Shown: one piece after another, positions 7,599 to 16,583 of the stretch | Numbering within the stretch: the stretch's first letter is position 1 | Layout of the letters: each line of letters opens with the position of its first letter | Source of the DNA: JAAUTG01 sp964458705 | Lineage (GTDB): Bacteria; Bacteroidota; Bacteroidia; Chitinophagales; Saprospiraceae | Reading direction: 5' to 3' | Assembly (NCBI GenBank): GCA_964458705.1 | Contig: CAYWKD010000041.1 | Location: forward strand, 1 to 36,071 | Length of the DNA stretch: 36,071 nt | The notes under the pieces: generated by a model | What the model was told of the DNA's origin: nothing | Seen by the model: the letters and a program-made list of their open reading frames with translations, nothing else | Databases searched by the model: none | Program-made: the position numbers and the translations under genes

Positions 7599-9512
7599 CT
7601 ATCGTTCTAAACGGTCAATGAGGCGGACAGTAACATCAAGAAAGTCCATTTCTTCGATCAAGCCGATAAGTTCATCGTTTTGCACGACTGGCAAGCAGCC
7701 AATATCGTACTTACGCATTAGGCGCATAGCTTCTACAATAGTGGTTTCAGGCTCAACTGTGATTGGTTGCTCAACCATAATATCTTGCACCATTATGCCC
7801 TGATCTTTAGCCTTCCTGGCAAAGTGTTTAATTAATTCACTAGAACTAATGATGCCGCTTAGTTCTCCTTTTTTATTTTCGACTGGCATGTGTCGAATGT
7901 TGTGCCAGTCCATTAATTCTGCCACTAGCTCAATTATATCGTCTCTTTGTACAGTGAGCAAATCTGTTTGCATAAATTCCACTACTTTCAAGTGTGAAGG
8001 ACGATAATCTTCCAAATCTTCAATGGAAGAATTTTCCCAAAGATGCACTGGAGTCTCATTGGCTTGATTTTTTATCATAGAGGCAGTAAGTATAGAGACG
8101 GCTTCATCCTGTGACACTTGCTTTCTTAGACTTGTAAAAGCTCGCAACTGCCAGCGTGCACCATTCATGTGACGTTTTGCTCGTTCTTCAATAATGCCTA
8201 AATAGCGATCAATATCCTCAGATTGGATTTGTTGCTTTTGAAGTCCATGCCTTGCAATAGGTAATAGTTCGTGCAGAATGAGGTCACAGGCTCCAATTTT
8301 TTTATCACCAATCCAATTGAAGTTAGAATCAATACTAAATTTAGCACTTTTCACAAAGTTATCCTGAACATCCTCAAAGTCAACCAACTGTCTGATATCC
8401 TCTATTTGATCTTCCATTCCAATCATAGCTCCCAACCAAAGAGCAGCGTTCGCCATCTCATCCACTATGGTCGGACCTGCTGGCAGCACACGGTTTTCAA
8501 TGCGAAGATGAGGCTTTCCATTCTCGCTAATACCATAGCAAGGGCGATTCCAGCGGTAAACCGTAGAATTAAATACTTGTAAAGCACTCAATTTAGGCGC
8601 AATTCCTTGCTGTAAACATTCGAGTGAATTTTCCTCCACTTCAGTTGCAAGCAGCACTCTAAACCGAGCTATATCATCCTTATGTATTTCAAGTACAGAT
8701 TCATTCAACCATTTTTTCCCAAACTGTACGCGTGGGCTACTTTCTCGCATGTGGTTGTTGGATTTTCGAGTATCCAATGCTTGCTGAAACAATGCAATCC
8801 GACTCTCATGCCACAATCGCCTTCCAAATACAATCGGAGAGTTAGCAGCTATTGCCATCACAGGAGCCGCTAGCGCTTGTGCGATATTGTAAAATTTGAC
8901 AAAATTATGGGCATTTACCTGAAGATGTACTTGAAAGCTAGTGTTGCAAGCTTCTAACAAGGGAGAGTTATGATGAATCCGAAGTTCATCAATACCATCC
9001 AAATGCAGCTCATAAGTGCTTTTACTTAATTGATTGTTGATTGCTTCGATCAATGCGTAATATCTAGGCTTCGGCGTTAGATTATGTAGTTCTAGGTCAT
9101 GCTTCCTCAAAGTGGGTAAAATGCCTGTCAGAACTATATCTGCATTGTGCTTCACCAAATGCTGTTTAATGATGTGCTGAGTATGCAGTGCTTCTTCCTC
9201 CATTTTTCGGAGGGCATCGCTGTGAAATACTCTAGGTGTAAGGTTAGTCTCTAAATTAAATTTTGCTAGTTCTGTTTCTAGCCATTTGTACTGCTCCGTT
9301 TCGCTAAGCACTTCCATTGAAATAGGAGCAGGCTTGCGCGTTTTAGTGTTTACTAAGCACATCTCCTGTTCTGCACCAATGCGCGTAATGTCATTTTCAA
9401 ACCAATCTTCTTCCAACATCTTCTCAAATGCTTGCAAATCGTTGAGCAAGCGACGTACAAAATGCTGCATTTGCACATCTGACTTTACGATTGATACTTT
9501 CTGTTCTCCCAT
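7599..9512 (-). CDS. GCS2-type carboxylate-amine ligase fused to a CBS pair
   Basis: A 637-residue cytoplasmic protein. The N-terminal two thirds is a glutamate-cysteine ligase family 2 (GCS2) domain: RIGAEQEMCLVN near 45-56 is the ATP/Glu-binding opening, then LELHNLTPKPRYYAL, FQVHLQVNAHNFV, GRRLWHESRIALFQQ, YRWNRPCYG and RIENRVLPAGPTIVDE. The C-terminal 130 residues contain two CBS motifs, one starting at VVEFMQTDLLTVQRDD and another at VQDIMVEQPITVEPETTIVEA, which in other proteins bind adenine nucleotides and gate activity. So the likely picture is an ATP-dependent gamma-glutamyl or other carboxylate-amine ligase under nucleotide control. True glutathione synthesis is not shown: no gshB is present. 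Similar fusions occur in other Bacteroidota, to my knowledge. Confidence 0.87.
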   Translation of the reverse strand: MGEQKVSIVKSDVQMQHFVRRLLNDLQAFEKMLEEDWFENDITRIGAEQEMCLVNTKTRKPAPISMEVLSETEQYKWLETELAKFNLETNLTPRVFHSDALRKMEEEALHTQHIIKQHLVKHNADIVLTGILPTLRKHDLELHNLTPKPRYYALIEAINNQLSKSTYELHLDGIDELRIHHNSPLLEACNTSFQVHLQVNAHNFVKFYNIAQALAAPVMAIAANSPIVFGRRLWHESRIALFQQALDTRKSNNHMRESSPRVQFGKKWLNESVLEIHKDDIARFRVLLATEVEENSLECLQQGIAPKLSALQVFNSTVYRWNRPCYGISENGKPHLRIENRVLPAGPTIVDEMANAALWLGAMIGMEDQIEDIRQLVDFEDVQDNFVKSAKFSIDSNFNWIGDKKIGACDLILHELLPIARHGLQKQQIQSEDIDRYLGIIEERAKRHMNGARWQLRAFTSLRKQVSQDEAVSILTASMIKNQANETPVHLWENSSIEDLEDYRPSHLKVVEFMQTDLLTVQRDDIIELVAELMDWHNIRHMPVENKKGELSGIISSSELIKHFARKAKDQGIMVQDIMVEQPITVEPETTIVEAMRLMRKYDIGCLPVVQNDELIGLIEEMDFLDVTVRLIDRLER

Positions 9513-9595
9513 AAGACCCTAGTTATCGACGGCTAATTATACACAATACAAAAGGAAATGATTCCAAAATTCGCTTCAACTCTTATATACAAATT

Positions 9596-9603
9596 CAAAA
9601 GTA
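9596..9603 (-). promoter_or_regulatory. Possible -7 element for the GCS2-CBS gene
   Basis: Minus-strand TACTTTTG matches TAnnTTTG, about 84 bases before the start codon. No TTG at the expected -33 distance was seen, so this is weak. Confidence 0.25.
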
Positions 9604-9784
9604 GTACATTTTTAAAATACTTTGTAGCCGAGTAGTACAGATATTCTCATTAAATGAGTAAACAAAATTGTTTGTGGGTTTAGATTGTTTATTTACACAA
9701 TTTTATGTCAATGTAATTATCATGTCACTAAATATTTAACCTTGTCCACTTACTTAATCCCGAATAAGCACTAATAAATTTTAG

Positions 9785-9811
9785 TTGAGCGACTAGAAAA
9801 AACTATTTTTG
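9785..9811 (+). promoter_or_regulatory. Predicted lysS promoter
   Basis: TTG at 9785-9787, a 16-base spacer and TATTTTTG at 9804-9811. The -7 element is an exact TAnnTTTG match; the spacer is a little shorter than the usual 17-23. It lies 96 bases before the lysS ATG. Confidence 0.35.
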
Positions 9812-9907
9812 CATTTTAATTGTAAGATGGATTTGTTACAATAGGCATGATTCATAAAGTTTTATGTGTAATATTTCACATCTCATATCAACACTAAATT
9901 TCACACA

Positions 9908-11638
9908 ATGCAATTGAGCGATCAAGAAATTGTAAGAAGAGAGAATTTAGAAAAAATCAAAGCATTGGGATTCAACCCTTTCCCAGCGGAGGAAGTGGAA
10001 ACGAATTTTACTTCTACGGATTTCACAACAGCTGATTATCATGAGCAATTAGAAAAGCTACTGCAAGAGATAAAGGGAATTGGTACAAAAAGGGCTGCGG
10101 AGCTTCGAGAAGCCCTGTTAAACAATCGCTTCAGAGTGAATCAACTACTAGAGGATGAAGCAATTACAAAACAATTTCCAATTGAAGGAGTATTGACTTT
10201 CGTCAAGGACGCAAATTATGAGACCAATGACTTCGCAGCATTCGTAGAATTGATCCGTACAAAAGCATTGGGCAAATATGCACCTGAATCATTTGGACAA
10301 GTCGTGATTGCTGGTCGCTTCATGGGGCAGAGAGGGCCTTTTGCTCAGTTGCAGGATCGGAATGGTCGAATTCAACTATACATTGGTAAAAAAGAATTAG
10401 GCGATACTGAAGACGATAAAGAACGTTACAAAAAGCTAGTGAAATTACTGGATATTGGAGACTTCATAAGTGTGAAAGGCGAGCTATTCCCAACAGGAAC
10501 GGGTGAGGTTTCCGTGCATGTACGAACACTGACGTTTCTTGGAAAGTCGCTGCGCCCATTACCCATCGTTAAGAGGGATAAAGAAGGCAATACTTACGAT
10601 GGATTCACAGATCCAGAATTGCGCTATCGCCAGCGATATGTCGATTTGGTAGTTAATCCAGAAGTGAGAGATATATTTTTAAAGCGCACTAAAATTATTA
10701 CTTCCATGCGTCGCCACTTTGATGCTCAAGGTTGGCTAGAAGTAGAAACCCCTATTTTGCAACCCATCCATGGAGGAGCGGCAGCGCGACCTTTTGCAAC
10801 GCATCACAACGCTTTGGATATGCCACTTTATATGCGTATTGCTAATGAATTGTATTTGAAACGTCTGATTGTAGGTGGGTTTGATGGGGTATATGAAATT
10901 GGAAAGATGTTTCGAAATGAAGGAATGGACAGAACGCACAATCCAGAATTTACGTCAATGGAAATTTATGTAGCCTACAAAGACTACAACTGGATGATGC
11001 GGATGGTAGAACAGCTATTGGAAACCATTGCCAAAGAAGTGAACGGCACAACCAAAGTGCAAATTGGAGAAAATGAAGTAGATTTTGCCGGACCTTATGA
11101 ACGCATTAGTATGTACGATTCTATCCAAAAATATACTGGTATTGATGTTGCTAAAATGGACGAAGTAGCTCTGCGGAGAACCTGTAAGGAATTGCATATT
11201 GAAGTGGATGATTACATGGGTAAAGGCAAATTGATAGATGAAATCTTTGGCGAAAAAGTCGAAGATCACTTAATTCAACCCACTTATATTACAGACTATC
11301 CAATCGAAATGACACCGCTCGCCAAAAAGCATCGTGAGAAAGAAGGACTAGTAGAGCGATTTGAACTTTTTGTAAACGGCAAGGAAATTGCCAATGCTTA
11401 CTCTGAGCTGAACGACCCTATGGATCAGCGAGAGCGATTTGAAGAACAATTACAGTTAGCCGAACGAGGGGATGATGAAGCCATGGCACTAGATGAGGAC
11501 TTCTTGAGAGCCTTAGAATATGGAATGCCACCAACTTCTGGTCTAGGAATTGGTATTGATCGCTTGACGATGATGCTGACTAACAATCCTTCTATTCAAG
11601 AAGTGCTGTTTTTTCCACAGATGAAGCTAAAGGAATAG
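9908..11638 (+). CDS. lysS: Lysine--tRNA ligase, class II, with N-terminal insertion
   Basis: Charges tRNA-Lys with lysine. All class II signatures are present: anticodon-binding OB fold (VVIAGRFM at 132-139, AQLQDRNGRIQLYI), DPELRYRQRYVDL, motif 1 at FLKRTKIITSM with VETPIL, motif 2 FRNEGMDRTHNPEF, and motif 3 GLGIGIDRLTM followed by EVLFFPQM near the end. The N-terminus LSDQEIVRRENLEKIKALG is normal. Between it and the OB fold lie about 75 extra residues (roughly 38-128) that the usual enzyme lacks, including LLQEIKGIGTKRAAELREAL at 51-70, which fits a helix-hairpin-helix motif. Bacteroides LysRS, as I recall it, instead carries an extra domain at its C-terminus; this protein ends right after motif 3. 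The gene is followed by a terminator-like hairpin. Confidence 0.96.
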   Translation: MQLSDQEIVRRENLEKIKALGFNPFPAEEVETNFTSTDFTTADYHEQLEKLLQEIKGIGTKRAAELREALLNNRFRVNQLLEDEAITKQFPIEGVLTFVKDANYETNDFAAFVELIRTKALGKYAPESFGQVVIAGRFMGQRGPFAQLQDRNGRIQLYIGKKELGDTEDDKERYKKLVKLLDIGDFISVKGELFPTGTGEVSVHVRTLTFLGKSLRPLPIVKRDKEGNTYDGFTDPELRYRQRYVDLVVNPEVRDIFLKRTKIITSMRRHFDAQGWLEVETPILQPIHGGAAARPFATHHNALDMPLYMRIANELYLKRLIVGGFDGVYEIGKMFRNEGMDRTHNPEFTSMEIYVAYKDYNWMMRMVEQLLETIAKEVNGTTKVQIGENEVDFAGPYERISMYDSIQKYTGIDVAKMDEVALRRTCKELHIEVDDYMGKGKLIDEIFGEKVEDHLIQPTYITDYPIEMTPLAKKHREKEGLVERFELFVNGKEIANAYSELNDPMDQRERFEEQLQLAERGDDEAMALDEDFLRALEYGMPPTSGLGIGIDRLTMMLTNNPSIQEVLFFPQMKLKE

Positions 11639-11652
11639 AGGCATATGGATTA

Positions 11653-11703
11653 ACCTAGAGCGTTGGAGTATTGACTTGGATGCTCTAGGTAATCTTATTT
11701 TGC
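11653..11703 (+). terminator. Likely terminator of lysS
   Basis: Perfect 9-base stem ACCTAGAGC (11653-11661) / GCTCTAGGT (11682-11690), a 20-base loop and a T-rich tail AATCTTATTTTG. It begins 15 bases after the lysS stop. The loop is large and the tail interrupted, so strength is uncertain. Confidence 0.5.
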
Positions 11704-11736
11704 TCAATTAAGACACACTGAATTCAACAACTACCC

Positions 11737-12000
11737 TTACTCTTCCAAGTTTTTTCCAATTACTTTCATCACCACAACAATCGTATCAGGACGTTCAAAA
11801 GAAATTTTCATTTCTCTACTTATTATGCTCATTACCTCATCATAGTCGCCAAAGACTCTAGTACTCATGTTATTGGTGATAACAGTGAGCGATTCATAAG
11901 CTCGAAGCCGCTCCAAGAACGCTAGGATGATTGACTTATACTGCTCTTGAAGTGGATACATACTTATTTCTACAGAAACACCCATTTTTTTCTGTTTCAA
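11737..12000 (-). CDS. YkoF/MTH1187-like thiamine-binding-fold protein
   Basis: An 87-residue protein with the sequence of the YkoF-related / MTH1187 ferredoxin-like fold: VSVEISMYPLQEQYKSIILAF at the start, a central VITNNMSTRVFGDYDEVM, and a closing beta strand TIVVVMKVIG. Family members bind thiamine or hydroxymethylpyrimidine-type ligands in the cytoplasm, but here nothing else in the neighbourhood belongs to thiamine metabolism. Met6 is an alternative start that would still keep the whole domain. It is convergent with lysS and divergent from ftsK, with about 100 bases between starts. The fold assignment is fairly good; the ligand is unknown. Confidence 0.75.
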   Translation of the reverse strand: MKQKKMGVSVEISMYPLQEQYKSIILAFLERLRAYESLTVITNNMSTRVFGDYDEVMSIISREMKISFERPDTIVVVMKVIGKNLEE

Positions 12001-12035
12001 GTCAAAACGTTTTTATTACCAAATAAGTTATACCC

Positions 12036-12067
12036 TTGAAAGTAGTTACTTAAAATACTTACCTTTG
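12036..12067 (+). promoter_or_regulatory. Predicted ftsK promoter
   Basis: TTG at 12036-12038, a 21-base spacer and TACCTTTG at 12060-12067, a full match to the Bacteroidota consensus. The ftsK ATG is 34 bases downstream, giving a short leader of about 28 bases. Confidence 0.5.
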
Positions 12068-12101
12068 AGTTTCAGATTATCAATTACTATATTTTATCTC
12101 A

Positions 12102-14534
12102 ATGGCAAAAAAACGAAAAAAGAAAGGTAAAGGATTAAAGGACGAACGGATACCCAAGTTACTTGGATTATTGTCTATTTTCGTTGCAATTTATTTGATT
12201 ATTGCCTTTACTTCCTATCTTTTTACTTGGAAAATAGATCAAGACTTAGTGCTACGATTCAACTGGGGCTTACTTTCCCAAACGGGTTTAGAAATGTCCA
12301 ATTGGCTGGGGCGATTGGGTGCAATTGTTTCCAATCTCTTCTTTTATTGGGGATTTGGCTTACCTTCTTATATTATTCCAGTACTGCTTATCATCATTGG
12401 GTTGACACTACTTCGCAATCAATCCATCACTCAAAACTGGTTCTTCATCCGCAATGGCATTTTGATCCTATTGTTTCTATCCATATTTCTTGAATTTATT
12501 TTTCCTACCGCTACGTTTGCATGGGGAGGAGCCTACGGAGATATGGTAAGTGCTTGGTTGCAAGATTTTGTAGGAAGAGCAGGTTTGATTGTATTGTTTC
12601 TAGCTTTGATAGTTGCACTACTAATTTGGAATTACAATCCTAATTTCAAAGATGTTACTGTGGAAAGTGCAATGGCAGACGCTCAAGGTTATCTAAACAG
12701 CAAAGTAAAAATTCCCAAAAGAACTGAAAGTACCAATCAATCAACAGCACCTATATCAGCAACCGAAGAGGTAAATCCCAAAGTGCAAGCAACCTCCATG
12801 CCGAGCCTAGAAACTCCCACTTCGTCTAGTAGTCAATTACAGTTTGAACTGGAAGAGGAGAGAAAGCGAGAAAAACCAAAATCTATTCAGCCCGGTGATG
12901 CCACACTTGAGATTGAAACGCCACCAGAAGAAAAAGAGCTAGAAGAAGCATCAGAGCCCACAGTGTCGCCACTTGCTCCGCAATTAGAAAAAGTACAAAC
13001 TAATTTTGACGAAGAACCCTATGACCCTACGTTAGATTTATCGAGTTATGAAAATCCTGTACTAGCATTGCTTGAGGATTACAGCGATCAGAAGCACGAG
13101 ATAAATCGAGAAGAACTGGAAGCCAAGAAAGATCAAATTATTGAGACACTGCTGAACTATAAAATAGAAATCACTAGCGTAAAAGCCGTAGTCGGTCCTA
13201 CCGTAACGCTCTTCAAAGTGAAGCCAGCACCTGGTGTTCGAATTTCAAAAATTAAAAGCCTCGAAGACGATATTGCACTGAGTCTTTCGGCTTTAGGTAT
13301 TCGAATTATTGCACCAATTCCAGGAGAGGGGGTGATTGGTATTGAAGTGCCAAACGAAAAGAAAGAGATTGTCTCCTTGAAAGAAGTGTTAGCATCAGAT
13401 TCCTTCAAGCGTGCTAAGATGCAACTACCGATTGCGTTTGGAAAAACCATCACAAACAAAGTTTTCGTAGCTGATCTTGCCAAAATGCCTCATCTACTCA
13501 TTGCAGGTGCAACGGGTCAAGGTAAGTCCGTAGGTATCAATGTAATCTTAATGTCTTTACTTTATAAAAGACACCCATCAGAAGTTAAGTTGGTCTTAAT
13601 TGATCCAAAGAAGGTGGAGCTATTCCCTTATTCTAGGCTCGAAAATCATTTCCTTTCTTTCTTGCCAGGTAGTCCAGAGCCTATCACTACCGAAACTAAT
13701 CGAGTAGTACATACCTTAAATTCGCTTTGTATTGAGATGGATCAACGGTACGACTTGCTCAAAAAAGCATCGGCAAGAAACATTAAAGAGTATAATGAGA
13801 AATTCATTCGCCGAAGGCTAAGTCCAACGAAAGGACATCGCTACTTGCCTTTTATTGTGCTTATCATTGATGAATTTGCAGATTTGATTATGACGGCAGG
13901 CAAGGAAGTTGAACTGCCGATTGGTCGTTTAGCACAACTTGCTAGAGCTATTGGAATTCACTTGGTGATCGCCACGCAGCGTCCTTCTGTCAACATCATT
14001 ACTGGGGTTATCAAAGCCAATTTCCCCGCAAGAATAGCGTATAAAGTAACCTCCAAAGTAGATTCTCGCACCATTTTAGATGGCGGGGGTGCAGATCAAT
14101 TGATCGGTCGTGGGGATATGTTGCTCTCTGTTGGCGGCGACATGATTCGCTTGCAATGTGCCTTCGTAGATACTCCTGAGGTGGAGCGAGTCATTGAATA
14201 TATCGCTGCTCAGCGAGGCTATCCAGAACCGCACTTCTTGCCAGAATTTCATGGCGACGATCAAGAAATTCAAGGTAGTGGTTTAAGTATGAATGACTTA
14301 GATGAAATGTTTGAAGATGCAGCTCGACTGATTGTTCAAAACCAGCATGGTTCGACCTCCATGATTCAACGTCGCCTCAAATTAGGTTATAACCGAGCAG
14401 GGCGTATTATGGATCAACTGGAAGCAATGGGCATTGTCGGTCCGAATGAAGGAAGCAAACCTAGAGAAGTACTTATATATGACGAACTGGAACTAGAGAA
14501 ATTTTTAGAGAAAACAAGAGAGAAGCGGAAGTAG
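12102..14534 (+). CDS. ftsK: DNA translocase FtsK
   Basis: Septum-located DNA pump that clears and orients chromosome termini and activates XerCD. Of 810 residues, the first 185 or so hold a basic start (KKRKKKGKG) and four membrane segments. An acidic, low-complexity linker follows to about 330. The motor part has an alpha domain with KVKPAPGVRISKI, the P-loop GATGQGKS near 469-476, DPKKVELF, Walker B VLIIDEFADL near 585-594, ATQRPSVNIITG and DGGGADQLIGRGDML. The last 80 residues form the winged-helix gamma domain (STSMIQRRLKLGYNRAGRIMDQLE) that reads the polarity sequences. It stands alone, facing hldD at its 3' end 16 bases away. Confidence 0.95.
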   Translation: MAKKRKKKGKGLKDERIPKLLGLLSIFVAIYLIIAFTSYLFTWKIDQDLVLRFNWGLLSQTGLEMSNWLGRLGAIVSNLFFYWGFGLPSYIIPVLLIIIGLTLLRNQSITQNWFFIRNGILILLFLSIFLEFIFPTATFAWGGAYGDMVSAWLQDFVGRAGLIVLFLALIVALLIWNYNPNFKDVTVESAMADAQGYLNSKVKIPKRTESTNQSTAPISATEEVNPKVQATSMPSLETPTSSSSQLQFELEEERKREKPKSIQPGDATLEIETPPEEKELEEASEPTVSPLAPQLEKVQTNFDEEPYDPTLDLSSYENPVLALLEDYSDQKHEINREELEAKKDQIIETLLNYKIEITSVKAVVGPTVTLFKVKPAPGVRISKIKSLEDDIALSLSALGIRIIAPIPGEGVIGIEVPNEKKEIVSLKEVLASDSFKRAKMQLPIAFGKTITNKVFVADLAKMPHLLIAGATGQGKSVGINVILMSLLYKRHPSEVKLVLIDPKKVELFPYSRLENHFLSFLPGSPEPITTETNRVVHTLNSLCIEMDQRYDLLKKASARNIKEYNEKFIRRRLSPTKGHRYLPFIVLIIDEFADLIMTAGKEVELPIGRLAQLARAIGIHLVIATQRPSVNIITGVIKANFPARIAYKVTSKVDSRTILDGGGADQLIGRGDMLLSVGGDMIRLQCAFVDTPEVERVIEYIAAQRGYPEPHFLPEFHGDDQEIQGSGLSMNDLDEMFEDAARLIVQNQHGSTSMIQRRLKLGYNRAGRIMDQLEAMGIVGPNEGSKPREVLIYDELELEKFLEKTREKRK

Positions 14535-14550
14535 GGAAACGGTACGGTAG

Positions 14551-15522
14551 CTAGAAATATTTTTCCTCCAGCAAATACTGCTGTACATAATCTTTTACGC
14601 CATCTTCTAAGCTGAAAAAAGGAGTAGTATAGCCCGCTTGGCGAAGTTTATTCATATTTGCCTCCGTGAAGTATTGGTAGGTATCTCGAATATCAGTAGG
14701 AGTGTCTATGAAAGAAATATTAGCTGCAAGCTCCATGGCGTAAAACGTTATTTCTGCTAAATCAATAAATGGCCGAGCCTTGCCTGTCCCGACATTATAA
14801 AGTCCACTTCTAACCAATAATTGAGATTGATAGAGAAAGTAGCAAATATTTACAACATCTTTGACATAAATAAAATCTCTACTTTGATAGCCATGTTCAA
14901 TATCAGGACGATGCGAACGAAATAGCTTCATGCCGCCTGTCTTGCGAATTTGCCGAACAGTATGCAACACTACAGAAGCCATTCGCCCTTTATGATACTC
15001 ATTCGGTCCATATACATTAAAAAACTTTAGCCCTGCCCAAAATGGTGGTAGTACACTTTGTTGTAATACCCATCTATCAAAATCATTTTTTGAAACACCA
15101 TAAGGATTCAGTGGTTGCAATTGTTCAACAATATCATGTCTATCCTCATATCCCCATTCTCCTAATCCGTAAGTAGCTGCACTAGAAGCATAAACCAATG
15201 GAATTTGATGAATTGTGCAGGTTTTCCAAATTGCCTTTGAGTAGTTTAAATTCAGGCGATCAAAGAGATGAGTATCTTTTTCGCTTGTATCTGTCCTTGC
15301 GCCTAAATGAAAGACAAAGTCAACTTCAATGGCATGTTGAGCGAACCAGTCCAAGAAAATATCTCGATGAATCTTTAAACGAAATGGTTTTCTCTCAAGG
15401 TTTTTGTTCTTTTCCGCTCGACTAAACTCATCCACTAAAATCAAGTCGGTATGTCCTTCTTGAATCAATTGCTGTACCAAACAGCTACCGATGAATCCTG
15501 CTGCTCCTGTAACAACAATCAT
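14551..15522 (-). CDS. hldD: ADP-L-glycero-D-manno-heptose 6-epimerase
   Basis: Short-chain dehydrogenase that inverts C6 of ADP-heptose, the last step in making the LPS inner-core heptose donor. Seen in the sequence: Rossmann GAAGFIGS at 6-13, VDEFS at 30-34, HLGARTDTS at 72-80, serine-containing YASSAATYG at 111-119, and catalytic Tyr141/Lys145 (YGVSK). The family-specific NVYGPNEYHKGRMASV and RDFIYVKDV separate it from GalE-type epimerases. The length of 323 residues is normal. No other heptose-pathway gene is in this window; kdsC, also of LPS inner core, is 13 kb away. The 177 bases before the start show no exact TAnnTTTG element. Confidence 0.93.
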   Translation of the reverse strand: MIVVTGAAGFIGSCLVQQLIQEGHTDLILVDEFSRAEKNKNLERKPFRLKIHRDIFLDWFAQHAIEVDFVFHLGARTDTSEKDTHLFDRLNLNYSKAIWKTCTIHQIPLVYASSAATYGLGEWGYEDRHDIVEQLQPLNPYGVSKNDFDRWVLQQSVLPPFWAGLKFFNVYGPNEYHKGRMASVVLHTVRQIRKTGGMKLFRSHRPDIEHGYQSRDFIYVKDVVNICYFLYQSQLLVRSGLYNVGTGKARPFIDLAEITFYAMELAANISFIDTPTDIRDTYQYFTEANMNKLRQAGYTTPFFSLEDGVKDYVQQYLLEEKYF

Positions 15523-15699
15523 AACAAATATTTTAGTAAGTAACGAATGATTGAGACGAGTAAACAGAACGCTTTGAACTCGATCATTGAACTAAGTAAA
15601 GGCAGAACTCCATCTGCTAATTGTTCTTTCAATCCTAAACTTCCGAAATCTTCAGTTTTCATCCATGATGAGTAGTTGCGATACTAAATTTACAAACTT

Positions 15700-16566
15700 T
15701 CACTCCTCTACAATCTTCCTTTGAATATCCCCTGAACTTAATGCTTCCTCGTACATTCTTTTTTTGGCTCTATCAATAGTCTCCTGCTTGCGTTCTTTTA
15801 GAATGAATCGCCTAGCTTGATCTTCAATGTATGAAAATGGAGCAGTTTGCTTAGTTTCTACCACTTCAAAACTTTTGTAGAAATAGTCATACTGATCGTC
15901 GCGTTGTGTAAATTCTCTTTTAGTTCGGATATTTTCTTCACTAAGCGCATCTTTAGGCAGCCCAAATGCCAACTCATCAATAGTGTACCAAAGGCTATCC
16001 TCTAAAATATATGCATCTGCATTTTCAGTACAAAACGCCATGAGCTTTTGATAACTCAAACTATCAGTATTGCAGTTTTCCCACCAATCTCGCAACTCTG
16101 TGGGCTGTTCCTCCTCACGAGAAATTTTCACTAAATAGCATCTTACAATTGGTTTTTCAAGTTCATACTGTGCCTTGTTGCGCTCATAAAAATCACTTAG
16201 TTCCTTTTCTGAAATCAATGAATCTAGTGACTCCTCAACTAATACCTGCTCATAATTATGCCGAATTAAGGAGGCACGATAATCCTCTACTAGCCGCTCA
16301 ATGTTCCAATCTGGAGGCAAGTTGCGCTCTGCTTCATGTAACATCAGGGCTTCTCCAATCCAGCGATTGACATATCGCTGGGTTATTCTCAGACTATCTT
16401 CTGCAGAAACTCCATTGGGAATCATCCCTTCTACATCGGAAGCATATAACTGCTTATCGAATACGGTTGCTAATAGCCTATCTTCCTTTTTTTCCTCTAA
16501 AATTGGTTGACAAGCTACGCATAGTGTTAACCCGACTGCAATTAGTAATTTATTCATCAAACTCAA
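15700..16566 (-). CDS. Periplasmic SurA-like lipoprotein without an isomerase domain
   Basis: A 288-residue lipoprotein: hydrophobic start and a lipobox LCVAC with Cys19 (Cys16 if Met4 is the start). No K-(D/E)2 follows the Cys at once, so retention on the periplasmic side is more likely than surface export. The mature part is helical and acidic, with the order typical of SurA/PrsA N-terminal chaperone modules: TVFDKQLYASDVEGMIP, YVNRWIGEALMLHEA, ISEKELSDFYERNKAQYELEKPIVRCYLVKI and a C-terminal helix FILKERKQETIDRAKKRMYEEAL. No parvulin core motif is found. It follows the two-parvulin gene by 17 bases, so the two probably act together in outer-membrane protein folding. The precise client is unknown. 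Confidence 0.75.
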   Translation of the reverse strand: MSLMNKLLIAVGLTLCVACQPILEEKKEDRLLATVFDKQLYASDVEGMIPNGVSAEDSLRITQRYVNRWIGEALMLHEAERNLPPDWNIERLVEDYRASLIRHNYEQVLVEESLDSLISEKELSDFYERNKAQYELEKPIVRCYLVKISREEEQPTELRDWWENCNTDSLSYQKLMAFCTENADAYILEDSLWYTIDELAFGLPKDALSEENIRTKREFTQRDDQYDYFYKSFEVVETKQTAPFSYIEDQARRFILKERKQETIDRAKKRMYEEALSSGDIQRKIVEE

Positions 16567-16583
16567 TAGTAAAATGTTAGACG

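Larger units (their letters stand above)
9513..9907. other. Intergenic region between divergent GCS2-CBS and lysS genes
   Basis: A 395-base AT-rich non-coding stretch. It carries promoter-like elements pointing both ways: TACTTTTG on the minus strand at 9596-9603 and TTG/TATTTTTG on the plus strand at 9785-9811. A small palindrome CTCATT-A-AATGAG lies at 9646-9658. I see no gene or T-box leader here; the leader after the plus-strand element is under 100 bases. Confidence 0.5.

Noticed and set aside
9646..9658. Palindrome CTCATT-A-AATGAG in the lysS upstream region
   Set aside because: Short, AT-rich and not aligned with either predicted promoter; likely chance.
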